Shown piece after piece: positions 1 through 9,975 of a stretch of 64,000 nucleotides of DNA. The translations under genes were made by a program, and so were the position numbers. The notes below the pieces were generated by a model. That model was not told the DNA's origin. It searched no databases and saw only the letters and a program-made list of their open reading frames with translations. Source of the stretch: Cryptomeria japonica (lineage: Eukaryota > Streptophyta > Pinopsida > Cupressales > Cupressaceae); the NCBI RefSeq assembly GCF_030272615.1, contig NC_081411.1, forward strand, positions 211,808,744 to 211,872,743, in the 5' to 3' direction. Position 1 is the stretch's first letter; the number at the start of each line of letters is the position of its first letter.

Positions 1-423
1 GTCTGTCAAAGTTGATATATACATATACAAATGTCGAATATATAAAAAAATTGGTCCTTCAATTACCACAACTATAACTATATGTCTCTATCGGTATCTA
101 TGACTGTAGCGGATCATCAAAATCGAGCCTCTTCGAAGCAGTACGTGGCTCTGCAGGTGGCTGCACAAGGACAATTCAAATGTCGAACCAGATATATTTT
201 CTCAATATAACATCAAAATAACTAAATACTGAACTGTAAATTGTTTGAAGTTGAAATGTTGATTACCTCATCTTTGTCTTCTGCAATTGGGTGAGGCTGA
301 GGATCCGTGGGATGTCCTAAAGGAGATTGTAACTGGTAAAACAACATTAATACATGTTAATAACATATATGTCAAATAACACATAATAACTAAAAATGAA
401 TAGACTAAAAAACTAAACCATAC

Positions 424-1363
424 CGGAGCCTCAGAGGGATGTGCTGTGGTCGTAGGAGGCAAAGTCATAGATGAATCAGTTACGACCATTTCCTATATCC
501 ATGGTAAGTGATCCAAAAGGAGTTAACTAGACGGTTTCAACTCCGTTGTGCACTTAGTGAAAAGGAGTTGATCTAAGATAGCCATACCTTTTCCCTTGGT
601 CATGTTGGATCCCATAATATACGTGTAGGACTTCTACTGAAATAGAATGGTAGAATAATAGTAGGAAGTTTGGAAGGGGCCTGTAATAGGTTAAAGACAA
701 TCATACAAGTTAATAACCCAAAGTTGTTGACAAACTAGATAAAATAAATATTTTAACATATGTATAACAAATGCACACTAAAGCTTTGTATAGTTCTCCT
801 ATAGCCTTAGGAGGCCTAGTCGAATCTGATGCAGCTATTACCATTTCCTGTATGAAAAATGATAACATATGATATAGACATAAAAGGATTTAGTTATTTC
901 GAACAAGCGATAATGCAATCCAAAGTTAATATGAAGATATCACCTCTTCCCTCTGCTAAACCTCATCGACATCGGGTGCATTCATTAATTCCGTAAACCC
1001 CATATGTTTTTGTACAAAGAACAAATAAAGTAAGTGCATTTATCAATATCTACATATACATGTTTAATCATAATACATTTCAACAAATGAATTTAAATTG
1101 TACTGAATTACCTTATGTCATTTGGGTGTCCAAGAGGATATCTTTTTCTGCCTCGGAGTGCTAGAGGATGGCTTTCTCACACGAGATGTCCTTGAGGTAG
1201 GTGGGGGTAGACTAATGGAAAAAAATTAACATATGGGAAAAGAGCATGTATTTATTATATCACTTAAGTCAAAAATATATAAATCTAAATGGTACCGCAT
1301 AGCTATCTTGGCCAAAGTCAATGGCCAAAAGTGTGATATCATCAAGTTGGGACATCTTAGCCA
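424..1363 (-). pseudogene. Chain of short exon-like blocks, unknown gene, 3' part
   Basis: Several short open blocks on the minus strand are bounded by good splice signals. Examples are 1296-1363 (AG acceptor, GTACCA donor, encoding SVAKMSQLDDITLLAIDFGQ), 1112-1211 (donor GTAATT, basic Ser/Pro-rich peptide with RQKK), about 795-847 and 424-492 (donor GTATGG). The last two blocks begin with the same words, GAA-ATG-GT, encoding EMVIAASDS and EMVVTDSSM, so they may be duplicated exons. They lie downstream of the minus-strand ORFs at 2136-2690 and 1664-2119 and could be the 3' exons of that gene. I do not recognise the family. Multi-exon genes with small basic exons occur in CACTA-type transposons, but no terminal repeats were found. 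Exon joins are inference; the splice words are visible. Confidence 0.35.
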
Positions 1364-1663
1364 CTGATAAGCCCTATAAAATACCAAGTAATGATACATA
1401 TAATTAACAAAAGATATTTTGAAACCAATGTATTATTATATTTTTAACAAATTTACAAATCTTTACCTCTGGTGGCGAAACTAATCATGACCGTGGAGTC
1501 GACTAAAAAGTATGTGGTGTACTCCCACCACCTGCTGCACCTTGCAATGCATTTTATTTATATGTCACTTTAAATTTTTCTAAAAATAAAAATTCATTTC
1601 TTTTTATAAGATTTAGTCACTTAATTGATAACATGTCATAAACATAATTAAACGCACCTATGT

Positions 1664-2119
1664 CTAATAGAGAGGGTACAACATATTAATCAGTTCATCG
1701 GTGAGGGCCACATCCTTTGCAATGGAAGCATGGCTCCCGCAAAATGTACACGAATGAGATGTCAAACCATCCTCATTTGTGTCAGTGTCTACACCAGAAC
1801 ATACACCTTGGCAGGTGGGGCACATATGCTGAATGGGTTGGCTCGTGCCAAATGATGTATGAGGTGCTGCGGATGAAGGAGGTGCTGCTGAGGAAGGAGG
1901 TGATGCTGATGAAGGAAGTGTTGTTGATGAAGGAGGTGCCACAGGTGCTGGTACATCCTCTGCTCCGACCAACTGTGTGTCATGCTGAACAATGACATCA
2001 GTCAATGATGCAGCTGCCCGAAGAGTTTGTAATTCTATAGACTCCTTCAAGGATATAGGGACAGTGACATGAACCATGGGTTTAGGAGCTATACGACTCC
2101 TATGTTGTGGCTCTACCAC
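1664..2119 (-). CDS. Unknown Ser/Pro-rich protein segment with CxxC pairs
   Basis: A 151-residue reading frame follows the minus-strand frame at 2136-2690 but in a different phase, so it is a further exon or a frameshifted continuation. Its middle is a low-complexity run of PPSS/SSAAP repeats, produced by a GAAGGAGGTGCTGCTGA-like repeat at 1875-1945. The C-terminal third has CPTCQGVC and, about 20 residues later, CTFCGSH, which could form a small zinc site. It ends LTDELINMLYPLY. The family is not recognised. An ORF in the opposite strand over the same repeat is a shadow. A transposon-encoded protein is the most likely explanation given the diverged second copy at 4267-4902. Confidence 0.35.
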   Translation of the reverse strand: MVEPQHRSRIAPKPMVHVTVPISLKESIELQTLRAAASLTDVIVQHDTQLVGAEDVPAPVAPPSSTTLPSSASPPSSAAPPSSAAPHTSFGTSQPIQHMCPTCQGVCSGVDTDTNEDGLTSHSCTFCGSHASIAKDVALTDELINMLYPLY

Positions 2120-2135
2120 CCTATGGGCTCTAGGG

Positions 2136-2690
2136 CTATCCTACGCAAAGCCTCTGTCGGATGTCAAAGTAATTCGGCTTCTCATCGAGGATAAACTCAC
2201 AATACAACTTTCTCAAAAAATATAGAGGCACCTCCCAATTATTACAAGGTGGTTGGTCAAAGACCATATACCACCTATCCCAAAAAGCTTCTTTCAACCT
2301 AGAATGAACACACCAATGTATAGGAAACTGAGTCGTATTTAGTTCTATGTTGTTACTGGTAATAGGATCAGTGAAAAGAGCACATATGCCAGCTTTACCT
2401 ATGCCCTTTTTCTTCACTTGATCATGTGACAACCCATCTGCATAAAATGTTCGACATCTATCCCTCCTTAAACCCCATTTCGTAACCTCCCTAGATACCT
2501 CATTTGCACTATTAGCCATTGTTTCTAGTGTTCTGGCAAGGGTTGAGTGGTGCTCAAGCGTAGAGGACCTCAACCTATTCACCAATATAGAAATTTGGGC
2601 ACTATTTTGTGTAAGGTGATTGATGAGATCCTCTTCTGTGGCATCTACATGATCTAATGGAGGACGTGGAGGGTTTTAGGGTGGTGGTGG
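2136..2690 (-). pseudogene. Unknown protein, Pro/Gln-rich start, probably transposon-encoded
   Basis: The open frame runs 2585 to 2136 and reads back in frame to about 2680, where a TAA interrupts a Pro/Gln-rich upstream stretch (roughly 2690-2808, QENPQNPQNVSPQQPPPP then stop). The central part has a helical region (LVNRLRSSTLEHHSTLARTL) and a basic block (KWGLRRDRCR). The C-terminal part, VPLYFLRKLYCEFILDEKPNYFDIRQR, resembles LPLYLCKQLFVGFHLLDDVDYTDFLKHARQ in the minus-strand pseudogene at 4267-4902, with a tryptophan-rich segment before it in both. That shared pattern is what suggests a real protein rather than chance ORFs. I cannot name the family; a transposon accessory protein is inferred from duplication and decay. 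Confidence 0.4.
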
Positions 2691-2984
2691 TTGTTGAGGA
2701 GAAACATTTTGAGGATTTTGAGGGTTTTCTTGTTGCTCTTGTGCAATGTTTACAGGGTTTTCTTGTGTTGCTTGTGCAGGAGGAGGTCTTTGTTGTCTAT
2801 TTCATTTTTGGGGATTTCTTGAATAATCTAACATCAAATTAATAAAAACAAAACTTAAATCAATTAAAAACCCCTACTTTAATTAAAATGCAAACAAAAA
2901 TAATCAAACAAATCAAATCTTACCTGTTCAATGGGGTGCCATTGCTGAAAATTGCTTTCAATGTTGGGAAAATCCAAAATAGTT

Positions 2985-3260
2985 GCAAACCCGTGCAGGT
3001 TCTATGTTTTTTTTGCTTTTCCTTGCTGTTGTTCCATGGGTTTTGGCATTGAAAATGGCCAAAACCTGTGGCCTACACCCAAAAATAATGTTTCTCAAAA
3101 CTCGTACGGGTTTTGATAAACTTTTATTTTTTATTTTTTTAAAAATGTTCCTCAAAACCCGTACAGGTTTTGAGGAACTTTTGGTTTTTTAAATTGTTTT
3201 TCTCTAGGCTTGGTGTTACCAAGCCTAGCACATTTTTGAATTTTTAGAACCCGCACGGCT
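2985..3260. repeat. Repeated CCCGTACRGG motif with two perfect hairpins
   Basis: The near-palindromic word AACCCGTRCRGGTT occurs four times, near 2988, 3100, 3156 and 3247. The middle two sit in a 57-bp tandem repeat starting at 3087 and 3144. Two perfect hairpins follow. The first is 3147-3178: 13-bp arms beginning GTTCCTCAAAACC with a 6-nt loop. The second is 3204-3228: 11-bp arms CTAGGCTTGGT/ACCAAGCCTAG with a 3-nt loop. No coding function is seen; the short plus-frame ORF here is only the translated repeat. Confidence 0.7.
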
Positions 3261-3381
3261 TATGAAAAATTTGGTTTTTTTTTTGGCATGTGGCCACTTT
3301 TTTGTTCACCATCTTGGTGCGCTTACCCTAATATTGCTTGAAATATATATACATGTGGTCTATTTTCACAGGTGATATTTT

Positions 3382-3759
3382 GTGGTGATTACTAATCTCA
3401 ACTATTCTGAAGGTGTAGATTATTTTCTACTGAGATGCACACAACCAAAATGCAAGTTAGTGGAATCAGTTAATGATGATGATAGACAACAATATCCCAT
3501 TGGTTCAGTTGTTGTTGAAGGCACTTATTATCAACAAATAAAGATAGATACAATTGGTGTGAAATTCATTGATTATATGTCTGGCCAAAAAGTTCTACAC
3601 TGTAGTCACTTAGTAATAGCGACAAGATTGCAGTTGGAGACATTGCCAAAAAGAGGACGTGGCAACCAAAAGTGGAGGTTGCCTATTGAGGATCATGAAA
3701 AAAAAATAGAAATTATAAAAGATAGGGAGGATCCAGATTATATGTACCAGGAGCTTTAA
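3382..3759 (+). CDS. Unknown 125-residue reading frame
   Basis: This open frame reads from an upstream TGA at 3373 to TAA at 3757. Its first ATG-like position is a GTG at 3382, so it is more likely an internal or last exon; a possible acceptor, TTTTCACAG, ends at 3371. The peptide has ordinary composition, including FLLRCTQPKCKLVES, then GSVVVEGTYYQQIKID, HCSHLVIATRLQLE, and a charged C-terminus (EDHEKKIEIIKDREDPD). It is on the opposite strand to the other unknown frames in this region. I do not recognise the family. It may be a fragment of a transposon ORF; no RT, transposase or zinc-knuckle motif is visible. Confidence 0.35.
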   Translation: MVITNLNYSEGVDYFLLRCTQPKCKLVESVNDDDRQQYPIGSVVVEGTYYQQIKIDTIGVKFIDYMSGQKVLHCSHLVIATRLQLETLPKRGRGNQKWRLPIEDHEKKIEIIKDREDPDYMYQEL

Positions 3760-3841
3760 GTTCACTTGTCATGTTTGAACAAGTAAATTATATTAGATAG
3801 GTCTTATTTTGTTGAACTCATATATATTTAGATATTTAGAC

Positions 3842-4212
3842 ATGTGTTTACATTCGGATTCATTTATATTTTGTACACATGCATGGATTCGTTTTATTCA
3901 TCTATGTATTTATTTAGTTTATATTTACACATGTATGGTTTCATTTAATTCTGTTGTGGGGATTCATTTAATTATGTTGTCCTAAGGTGTTTTAAGTGGT
4001 CTTAAGGGGATTTAAGGGGATATTTGCATCATGGATTCTTTTATATTTTTACACATGCATGGATTTGTTTTATTCATCTATGTATTCATTTAATTTATAT
4101 TTGCACATGTATGGTTTCATTTAATTATGTTGTCCTAAGGTCTTTTAAGTGGTCTTAAGGGGATGTTTGCATCATGGATTCTTTTATATTTTTACACATA
4201 CATGGATTCGTT
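3842..4212. repeat. Diverged tandem repeat, two and a half units
   Basis: The word ACACATGCATGGATT recurs at 3875 and 4051, and as ACACATACATGGATT at 4194, giving unit lengths of 176 and 143 bp. Each unit also carries GTTGTCCTAAGG and GTGGTCTTAAGGGGAT. The latter echoes the GGTCCTAAGGGGT core of the 138-bp array that begins at 5211, so the two repeat families may be related. No ORF of interest. Confidence 0.65.
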
Positions 4213-4266
4213 TTGTTCATGATTTGGATAAATCAATGCCCTCTTATTAATGGGTGGGGGTGCACC

Positions 4267-4902
4267 TAGTTATCTGAACTTATCTGAAAATCTGCCCTTC
4301 CCTTGCCTAGCATGTTTCAAAAAATCAGTGTAGTCAACATCATCCAACAAATGAAATCCTACAAACAATTGTTTGCATAAATAAAGGGGCAACTCATCCT
4401 TTTGGGACCACCTATGATGAGTGGACAACCATCTAGGATTGATAAAAGGTGCTACTAGTGCATCTATGCACCTGGTAGGCATATAAACCTTCACCGTAAC
4501 AAAGGTCTAATAATGAGGAAACATGGTTTTCACATCAACTGTGGAAACCTTATCATTCACTGTGTCCCATTTTATCGTACCACGTACATTGCGCAAAAGG
4601 GATCTATATAACTCCTCTGTGTTGACCTCATCATATGGATTCTAATTGTCAATGAGGTCAATCATATGAAGTAGCTCCTGATTAATTATCTCACCCATTT
4701 TCTTATTTCTTTGATCACACATGTTTCCCAATATGATATTCAAATGATTTAGAGCATGTTGGAGTTCCTCTGCTATCTAATTATATAGTTGTTGTCTCCC
4801 CTGTGGAGTTGTGGAAGACCTATGCGACGTCTGCTCACTCCCAGAAGGATGAACACTAGGCTCGGAATAGTTAGGGTTATGGGATCCAGGCTCTTCAAAC
4901 AT
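4267..4902 (-). pseudogene. Diverged second copy of the unknown transposon-like gene
   Basis: One frame reads from an ATG at about 4902 (MFEEPGSHNPNYSEPSVHPS) to a stop near 4270, interrupted by exactly three in-frame TAG codons: after RQQLYN, after LLHMIDLIDN and after TMFPHY. The 3' third (PRWLSTHHRWSQKDELPLYL, then KQLFVGFHLLDD) is similar to the end of the minus-strand frame at 2136-2690. Three stops in about 210 codons with no frameshift suggest an inactivated but not ancient copy. The function is unknown. The two copies lie on the same strand about 2 kb apart, consistent with local duplication or with two ORFs of one element. Confidence 0.5.
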
Positions 4903-5065
4903 GATGATACTGGGTAATATACACTAAAATTATCTATATAAAGACAAATTTAAGATAAATTTCTAGATCTATGCACAAAAGAAATTTAAACAACAACTAC
5001 AAATTTAATTTTAAATTTCAATATAAGTCTAATTTACAATTACATATATTTGCATACAATAATCA

Positions 5066-5205
5066 AGTTGAAAATTAGTCAAATTAAGTCAAATTAATTC
5101 AAATTAAGTCAAATGAGTAGAAATTAAGTCAAATGAGTCAAATTAAGTCAAATTAGTCAAATTAAGTCAAAATTATCAAATTAAGTGGTCAAATTAAGTC
5201 AAATG
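5066..5205. repeat. AAGTCAAATT minisatellite
   Basis: About a dozen degenerate copies of a 10-11 bp unit, AAGTCAAATT (variants AATTCAAATT, GAGTCAAATT), directly abut the hairpin array at 5211. No gene. Confidence 0.8.
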
Positions 5206-5210
5206 TGTAG

Positions 5211-5725
5211 TAAGGGGTCTTATGTGGTCCTAAGGGGTCATCCATGTGTTAGAACACATGTGTGACCCCTTAGGACCACATTAGACCCCTTATGACACCA
5301 TTTGGTCTTATGTGGTCCAATTAGATCTTAGGGGGTGCACATGTGTTGTAAGGGGTCACATGTGGTCCTAAGGGGTCACTCTTGTGTTCTAACACATGAG
5401 TGACCCCTTAGGACCACATTAGACCCCTTATGACACCATTTGGTCTTATGTGGTCCAATTAGGTCCTAAGGGGTGCACATGTGTCGTAAGGGGTCTTATG
5501 TGGTCCTAAGGGTTCACCCATGCGTTAGAACACATGCGTGACCCCTTAGGACCACATAAGACCCCTTGCGACACCATTTGGTCTTATGTGGTCAAATTAG
5601 GTCCTAAGGAGTGCACATGTGTCGTAAGGGGTCTTATAGGGTCCTAAGGGGTCACCCATGTGTTACAACACATGAGTGACCCCTTAGGACCACATAAGAC
5701 CCCTTACGACACCATTTGGTCTTAT
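5211..5725. repeat. 138-bp tandem array of hairpin units, left part
   Basis: Units begin TAAGGGGTC at 5211, 5349, 5487 and 5625, an exact 138-bp period. Within unit 1, bases 5211-5250 are the near-perfect reverse complement of 5253-5292, leaving a 2-nt loop (40-bp arms). The other units have the same design. The core words GGTCCTAAGGGGTCA and its complement dominate. The array is cut at 5725 by a solo LTR and resumes at 7171. Confidence 0.92.
5721..5725. repeat. Target-site duplication CTTAT (left)
   Basis: CTTAT directly precedes the solo LTR; the second copy is 7166-7170. Confidence 0.9.
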
Positions 5726-7165
5726 TGATGGTATGATGAAAGAATAAGTATCCGGTAGAATACTGAGAGGGGGGGGTGAATCGGTATATTGAAAAATTGA
5801 TACAAAGTTCCCAAACTCAAACTCAGTCAAACAAAGTAAACATATCTCAGTCAAGATTAATATTCATAAGAATACTTTACATCAACCGGTTTAACTATTA
5901 TGATAACTTTAATAGTAAACAACTTCAATCTTGTAAACATCAACTATGCTTAATCATAAATCAACATATTCAACTCTCAATGCTTCTACATAACATGCCT
6001 TATCATAAATTAACCACATCAACAAATAAGATCACAACCACAAAAGCATTCACTACTTGACACAAATGTTTATACGTGGAAAACCCAAATAGGTAAAAAC
6101 CACGGTAAGATGAGACTCACAAGGATAGCTATCTGAACTCTTCTAAAGTTCGCCCTGTTAGGAGCCAAGCCTGTTAAAGCTTTACAATAAGTCCTGTTAA
6201 GAACTAATTCTAGTTAGGAATCACCCGGTTAAGGGATTTACAAATATGCCTTGATGAAAAGAACAATACCCTGCTACGAGTAACCTCACTGGAGGATTTA
6301 AGAATCCAAGCTAATGGACCACCTTGTTAGAGGATTTAATGAGTAACCAAGTTTGTTAGAGCTTACCCGGTTAAGGGATTTCACTTCTGCTATAATTGTT
6401 AGAAAACAACAGGTTTTCTTGATCTGTCTGAGTAGCACTACATTTGCTTGATCAGATCCTTCTAAGCTTCAATCTGCCTTCACTCAAAGTGCAGATCCAT
6501 TCACTGGTTAGGCAACTACACACTCAACAGGTTTTCATCAATCTAGCCAACAACCTTTACAAACAACTTCATCGATCTTAAATAGAAATCAATTAGGCCG
6601 ATAACACAAAAAAAACCTAATTCTCATCATCGAGATTACAAACAAGTCAATACAATCTTGACCGTTAGAAATCATGACAATCTCTTCACATTCTTCAAGA
6701 AAATTCCAAATGCTCCATCATCACCGCTTCATCGGACTTTGTAACTCATCACGCACTGTGCATTAGATGCAATCCACTTTGCTCCTTCCCTAGACAAAAA
6801 ACAAACGTGCCAAAACAATTTGAACATATCCTCATTCAATGATCACACGTGTCTCCATCATTACCGCTTGTCAGATAATAAACTATCAAACTTGATCGAT
6901 TAGGGTTTAACAACTAATAGGGTTTACCGGTTATATTACATAGAAAGGTTTAACCCTTTACACCAATTCACCAGTTCAACTCACAAACTTTACATACCAG
7001 TTTACAACATCTTCCACAAAGCTCTTCTTACCGGTTACTAACCAATATCAAAAACAACAATATCAACAATAACATGAATACCATTACCGGTTCAATTGAC
7101 ATCAATGACAACATATCATTAATGCAATCTTTATGCAAAATACCAACAAACTCAAAATGCCAACA
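5726..7165 (-). mobile_element. Solo LTR of a Ty1/copia-like element, reverse orientation
   Basis: The 1440-bp insert starts TGATGG, ends CCAACA and is flanked by CTTAT on both sides. Read on the minus strand it begins TGTTGGCATTTTGAG, contains a TGTCATTGATGTCAA box shared with the copia LTR at 44618, carries the U5-side motif GGTTTTTACC...GGGTTTTCC (plus 6075-6104 reversed) and ends near CACCCCCCCCTCTCAGTA, just like the end of the 44618 LTR (CACCCCC...CTCTCAGTTG). There is no internal coding region, so it is a solo LTR left by recombination. Short ORFs in it are chance. Confidence 0.9.
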
Positions 7166-7338
7166 CTTATGTGGTCCAATTAGGTCCTAAGGGGTGCACA
7201 TGTGTCGTAAGGGGCCTTATGTGGTCCTAAGGGGTCACCCATGTGTTAGAACACATGAGTGACCCCTTAGGACCACATCAGACCCCTTACGACACCATTT
7301 GGTCTTATGTGGTCCAATTAGGTCCTAAGGGGTGCATA
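7166..7338. repeat. 138-bp hairpin array, right part (with second TSD copy)
   Basis: The array resumes after the second CTTAT (7166-7170). The next TAAGGGG unit start is 7208. Subtracting the 1440-bp LTR and one 5-bp TSD places it at 5763, exactly 138 bp after the unit at 5625. The array decays near 7338 into two GTGATCATTAYRTTCARTTGG units (to about 7420). Confidence 0.9.
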
Positions 7339-7423
7339 CACATACATATGTGATCATTATGTTCAGTTGGGTCATAAGGGGTGCATATGTGATCATTACA
7401 TTCAATTGGGTCATAAGGGGTGT

Positions 7424-8150
7424 ATACACATACATACATACATACATACATACGCATACATGTACATACCTACATACATACATATACACATACATACATA
7501 CATACATACATACATACATACGCATACATGTACATACCTACATACATACATATACACATACATACATACATACACATAAAATAATTATATACACCTTAGG
7601 ATGTATACATACATATACATACATACACCTCAGGACATGCTATCAAGGGTCACACACGTGCTACACGTGTGGTCCTAAGTGGTCACACTCGTGCTACACA
7701 TGTGTGACCCCTTATGACCACACACGACCCCTGATAGCATGTCCTATGGTGTATGTATGTGTGTGTATGTATGTCCTAGTGTGTATATAATTATTTTATG
7801 TGTATGTATGTGTATGTATTTATGTATGTTTATTTATGTAAATATAGGTATGTACATGTATGTGTGTGTATGTATGTATGTAGACCTATGTATGTATGTT
7901 TATGTATGTATGTATGTATGTATGTATGTGTATGTATTTTTATGTATGTGTATGTGTATGTCCTAAGGTGTACACATAATTATTTTATGTGTATGTCTGC
8001 ATGTATGTATGTATGTGTATGTATGTATGTATGTATGTATGTATGTATGTATGTATGTATGTATGTATGTAGGTAGGTATGTGTATGTATGTGTATGTTT
8101 GTGTATGTATTTGTAGGTATGTGTGTATATATGTACATGTATGTGCATGT
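7424..8150. repeat. Large palindrome of TACA/TGTA microsatellites
   Basis: The left side is (TACA)n on the plus strand (about 7424-7570 and 7600-7626) and the right side is (TGTA)n (about 7746-8150). They are mirrored around position 7688. Perfect or near-perfect nested arms include 7632-7651 with 7726-7745 (20 bp, one mismatch, AGGACATGCTATCA...) and AAAATAATTATATACAC near 7576 with its complement near 7780-7798. A third copy of the latter lies near 7975. The GGTCCTAAG core of the 138-bp array lies in the centre. The several overlapping long ORFs are translated repeats, not genes. Confidence 0.85.
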
Positions 8151-8361
8151 ATGTATTTATTTTCTGATTTTCTAAACTAATATGGTACAATAAATACAAA
8201 AAAAAAAACTAACTTTTAAAAACTATTTAAAAAACTATTTTAAAAAACTTTAAAAAAACTAATTTTCTATCAAAAACTATTTTAAAAAAAAACAAAAAAA
8301 AATAAAATTAATATGATACAATAAATACATTTTAAATAAAACATTACAAAAATGGACTTAC
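8151..8361. other. A-rich low-complexity stretch
   Basis: Repeated AAAACTATTTTAAAAAA words; no gene signals. Confidence 0.6.
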
Positions 8362-8463
8362 CACCGAAACACTTTCGGTTGGATTGTTGCAGTTCTTCTC
8401 ATCCTCCTGCTTAACTCCAAGCCACTCAATGCAAAATGAGGGGCTTGGGTAGATTTCTGGGTT
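8362..8463 (-). promoter_or_regulatory. Candidate TATA box, start codon and first splice donor
   Basis: On the minus strand, CTATATAAACCC (about 8453-8464) is followed some 55 bp later by ATG at 8402-8400, a 41-nt open exon (MRRTATIQPKVFR) and a consensus donor GTGGTAAGT ending the exon at 8362. The same word set CCGAAA...TTTCGG occurs nearby on both strands. This could be the start of the minus-strand multi-exon gene whose decayed exons lie at 4902 and below, which would put the hairpin array in its first intron. That link is inference; chance is not excluded. Confidence 0.3.
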
Positions 8464-9429
8464 TATATAGCACAACGTATTTATGGGGTTCCAACCGAAA
8501 TGTTTCCGACCGGAAATTTGTTGCCATGCGAGCGCTGTGTGGCCGCATAATCAATCTGGTCGGAACAAGTACTGTTAGCCTAAAGTGCAACACAGATCCG
8601 TACGATTACCCGACTATTAAGGCCCCTTGTATTCCAAGTGGGAAACTTCGTTTCCAAACTTTTGAGGTAGGTTATAGGGTTCACTACCTTCCATTGGCTA
8701 TCTCCATTGCAACTTCCTTTTATCTTGTAATCCTCTAGGACGGGCAACTAGTCTTAGTTTCCATCCAAACATCAATCTTCTTGTTTCTTGTTTTCCTCTT
8801 TTGGGCTGTCCACCCCTCCTCATCAAGGTGAGCACATGAGTTGGCACCTGGGGACATCTAGCTACTAGTGGTGGCACTTGGTGATAAGTAGGTCATTCTG
8901 ATGGTCGGGGAAGAGATAAGGGGCTTTGGTGATTTACACGAGTGGGGGCAGAGGGCTTTGGTGAGAGCACACTATTCCCCAGTATTCTAGGGGTGGAAAG
9001 GAAATGGGATTTCTCCTTCTTCCAAGAGTATCTCATGGATAGGAGTCTCCATGATACTACCCTCTAGAGGTTTAACATTTTTAATTGGATTTTTTCATAA
9101 TTTTATGGATCCCCTCAGTGAAAGGGTAGTCATTACCTATTTCCTCACCTTGAGGTTTATTCATTTCAACCAAGGGCTCCTCCCCCTAGTGAGAAATCCT
9201 AGCTACTTAGATTGCTTCCCCCTTAGAAGATATACATATTTATTTAAGTTTTTGGGGCTTTTTTGGAGGGGTTTTACATTAAAAAATCAAGTGTCCTTAC
9301 TTGGAACAATTCTAACTAAACACTACATAGCATTTTCATAATATATAGCTTGGGTCTATTTGCTTAGTATAGATTATAAAGAAATGAAGTTAAGAAGAGT
9401 TTTGTTAATATCTACATTCACATGTATAA
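8464..9429. other. No convincing gene
   Basis: Two plus-strand frames (8436-8738, 100 codons; 9051-9341, 96 codons) show no recognisable domain, no repeat and no partner exon. I see nothing else beyond a stretch of GTGG-rich text near 8830-8960. Confidence 0.4.
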
Positions 9430-9975
9430 GCATGCAAATACTGACATGGATTTAGCCTTAATCATGTCATCAGTGGCAACAAAGTGTCCAAAGGTGTTTC
9501 CAATCCATTTAAAGATTTGTTCATCCTAGAATTCAAGTGGGAGACCCAAAAGGTGCACCCATATTGGCACTGTTTTGTATAAGTCAATAGTGGGATCAAA
9601 GGTTGATTTCTATCTATAGAGAAACAAATGATGTTTATCATAGGACAATATAGTCCTAGAGTGGGAACCACACTGAGGTCCTCCACAACCATAAAAAAGA
9701 AAGAGACCACCTGACATGGCACTGACAATCATGCTTCCTTTTAGCTTCCATTTTGTAGCGACCTAGCTATGAACCATATCAATGGTTGGGTGGAATGAGA
9801 AAAACTTTCCCACTAGAGTAATGTTATCAATGGTTGGGTGGAATGAGAAAAATTTTCCCACCAAATTAATGTTCATGGATGAAACAATTTGGTCCAGCAC
9901 AGAGGCATATAACACAATAGTCATTCTTTCATCTATTTGCAGGTATCTTGGGGTTATATCAGGGGTTTTTCACCC
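9430..9975 (-). pseudogene. LINE-type ORF1 relic, DUF4283 domain
   Basis: On the minus strand a single frame from about 9975 to 9430 reads DITPRYLQIDERM, then NLVGKFFSFHPTID, KWKLKGSMIVSAMSGGLFL, YDKHHLFLYR*KSTFDPTID, and VPIWVHLLGLPLEF*DEQIF followed by KWIGNTFGHFVATDD. That order (LVGKF, WxxKG, hydrophobic FLF, FDP, VPIWVxLxGLPxxF, IGNxxGxFxxxD) is the DUF4283 fold of plant LINE ORF1-like proteins. Two in-frame TAG codons (one where W is expected after GLPLEF) make it dead. A 48-bp tandem duplication (aatggttggg at 9781 and 9829) repeats the LVGKFFSFHPTID peptide. No zinc knuckle or RT follows. Confidence 0.75.

Noticed and set aside
1717-1995. Plus-strand ORF with KEVLLMKEV repeats
   Set aside because: Shadow of the Ser/Pro repeat on the minus strand.
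5211-7338. CRISPR-like regular repeats
   Set aside because: Units are contiguous with no unique spacers, and the genome is a plant's.
7325-8199. Cluster of overlapping long ORFs on both strands
   Set aside because: They are translations of TACA/TGTA repeats (HTYIHTYIH, MYVCMYV) and have no independent support.
8436-8738. 100-codon plus-strand ORF
   Set aside because: No domain, no codon pattern that I can separate from chance, and it overlaps a more gene-like minus-strand promoter arrangement.
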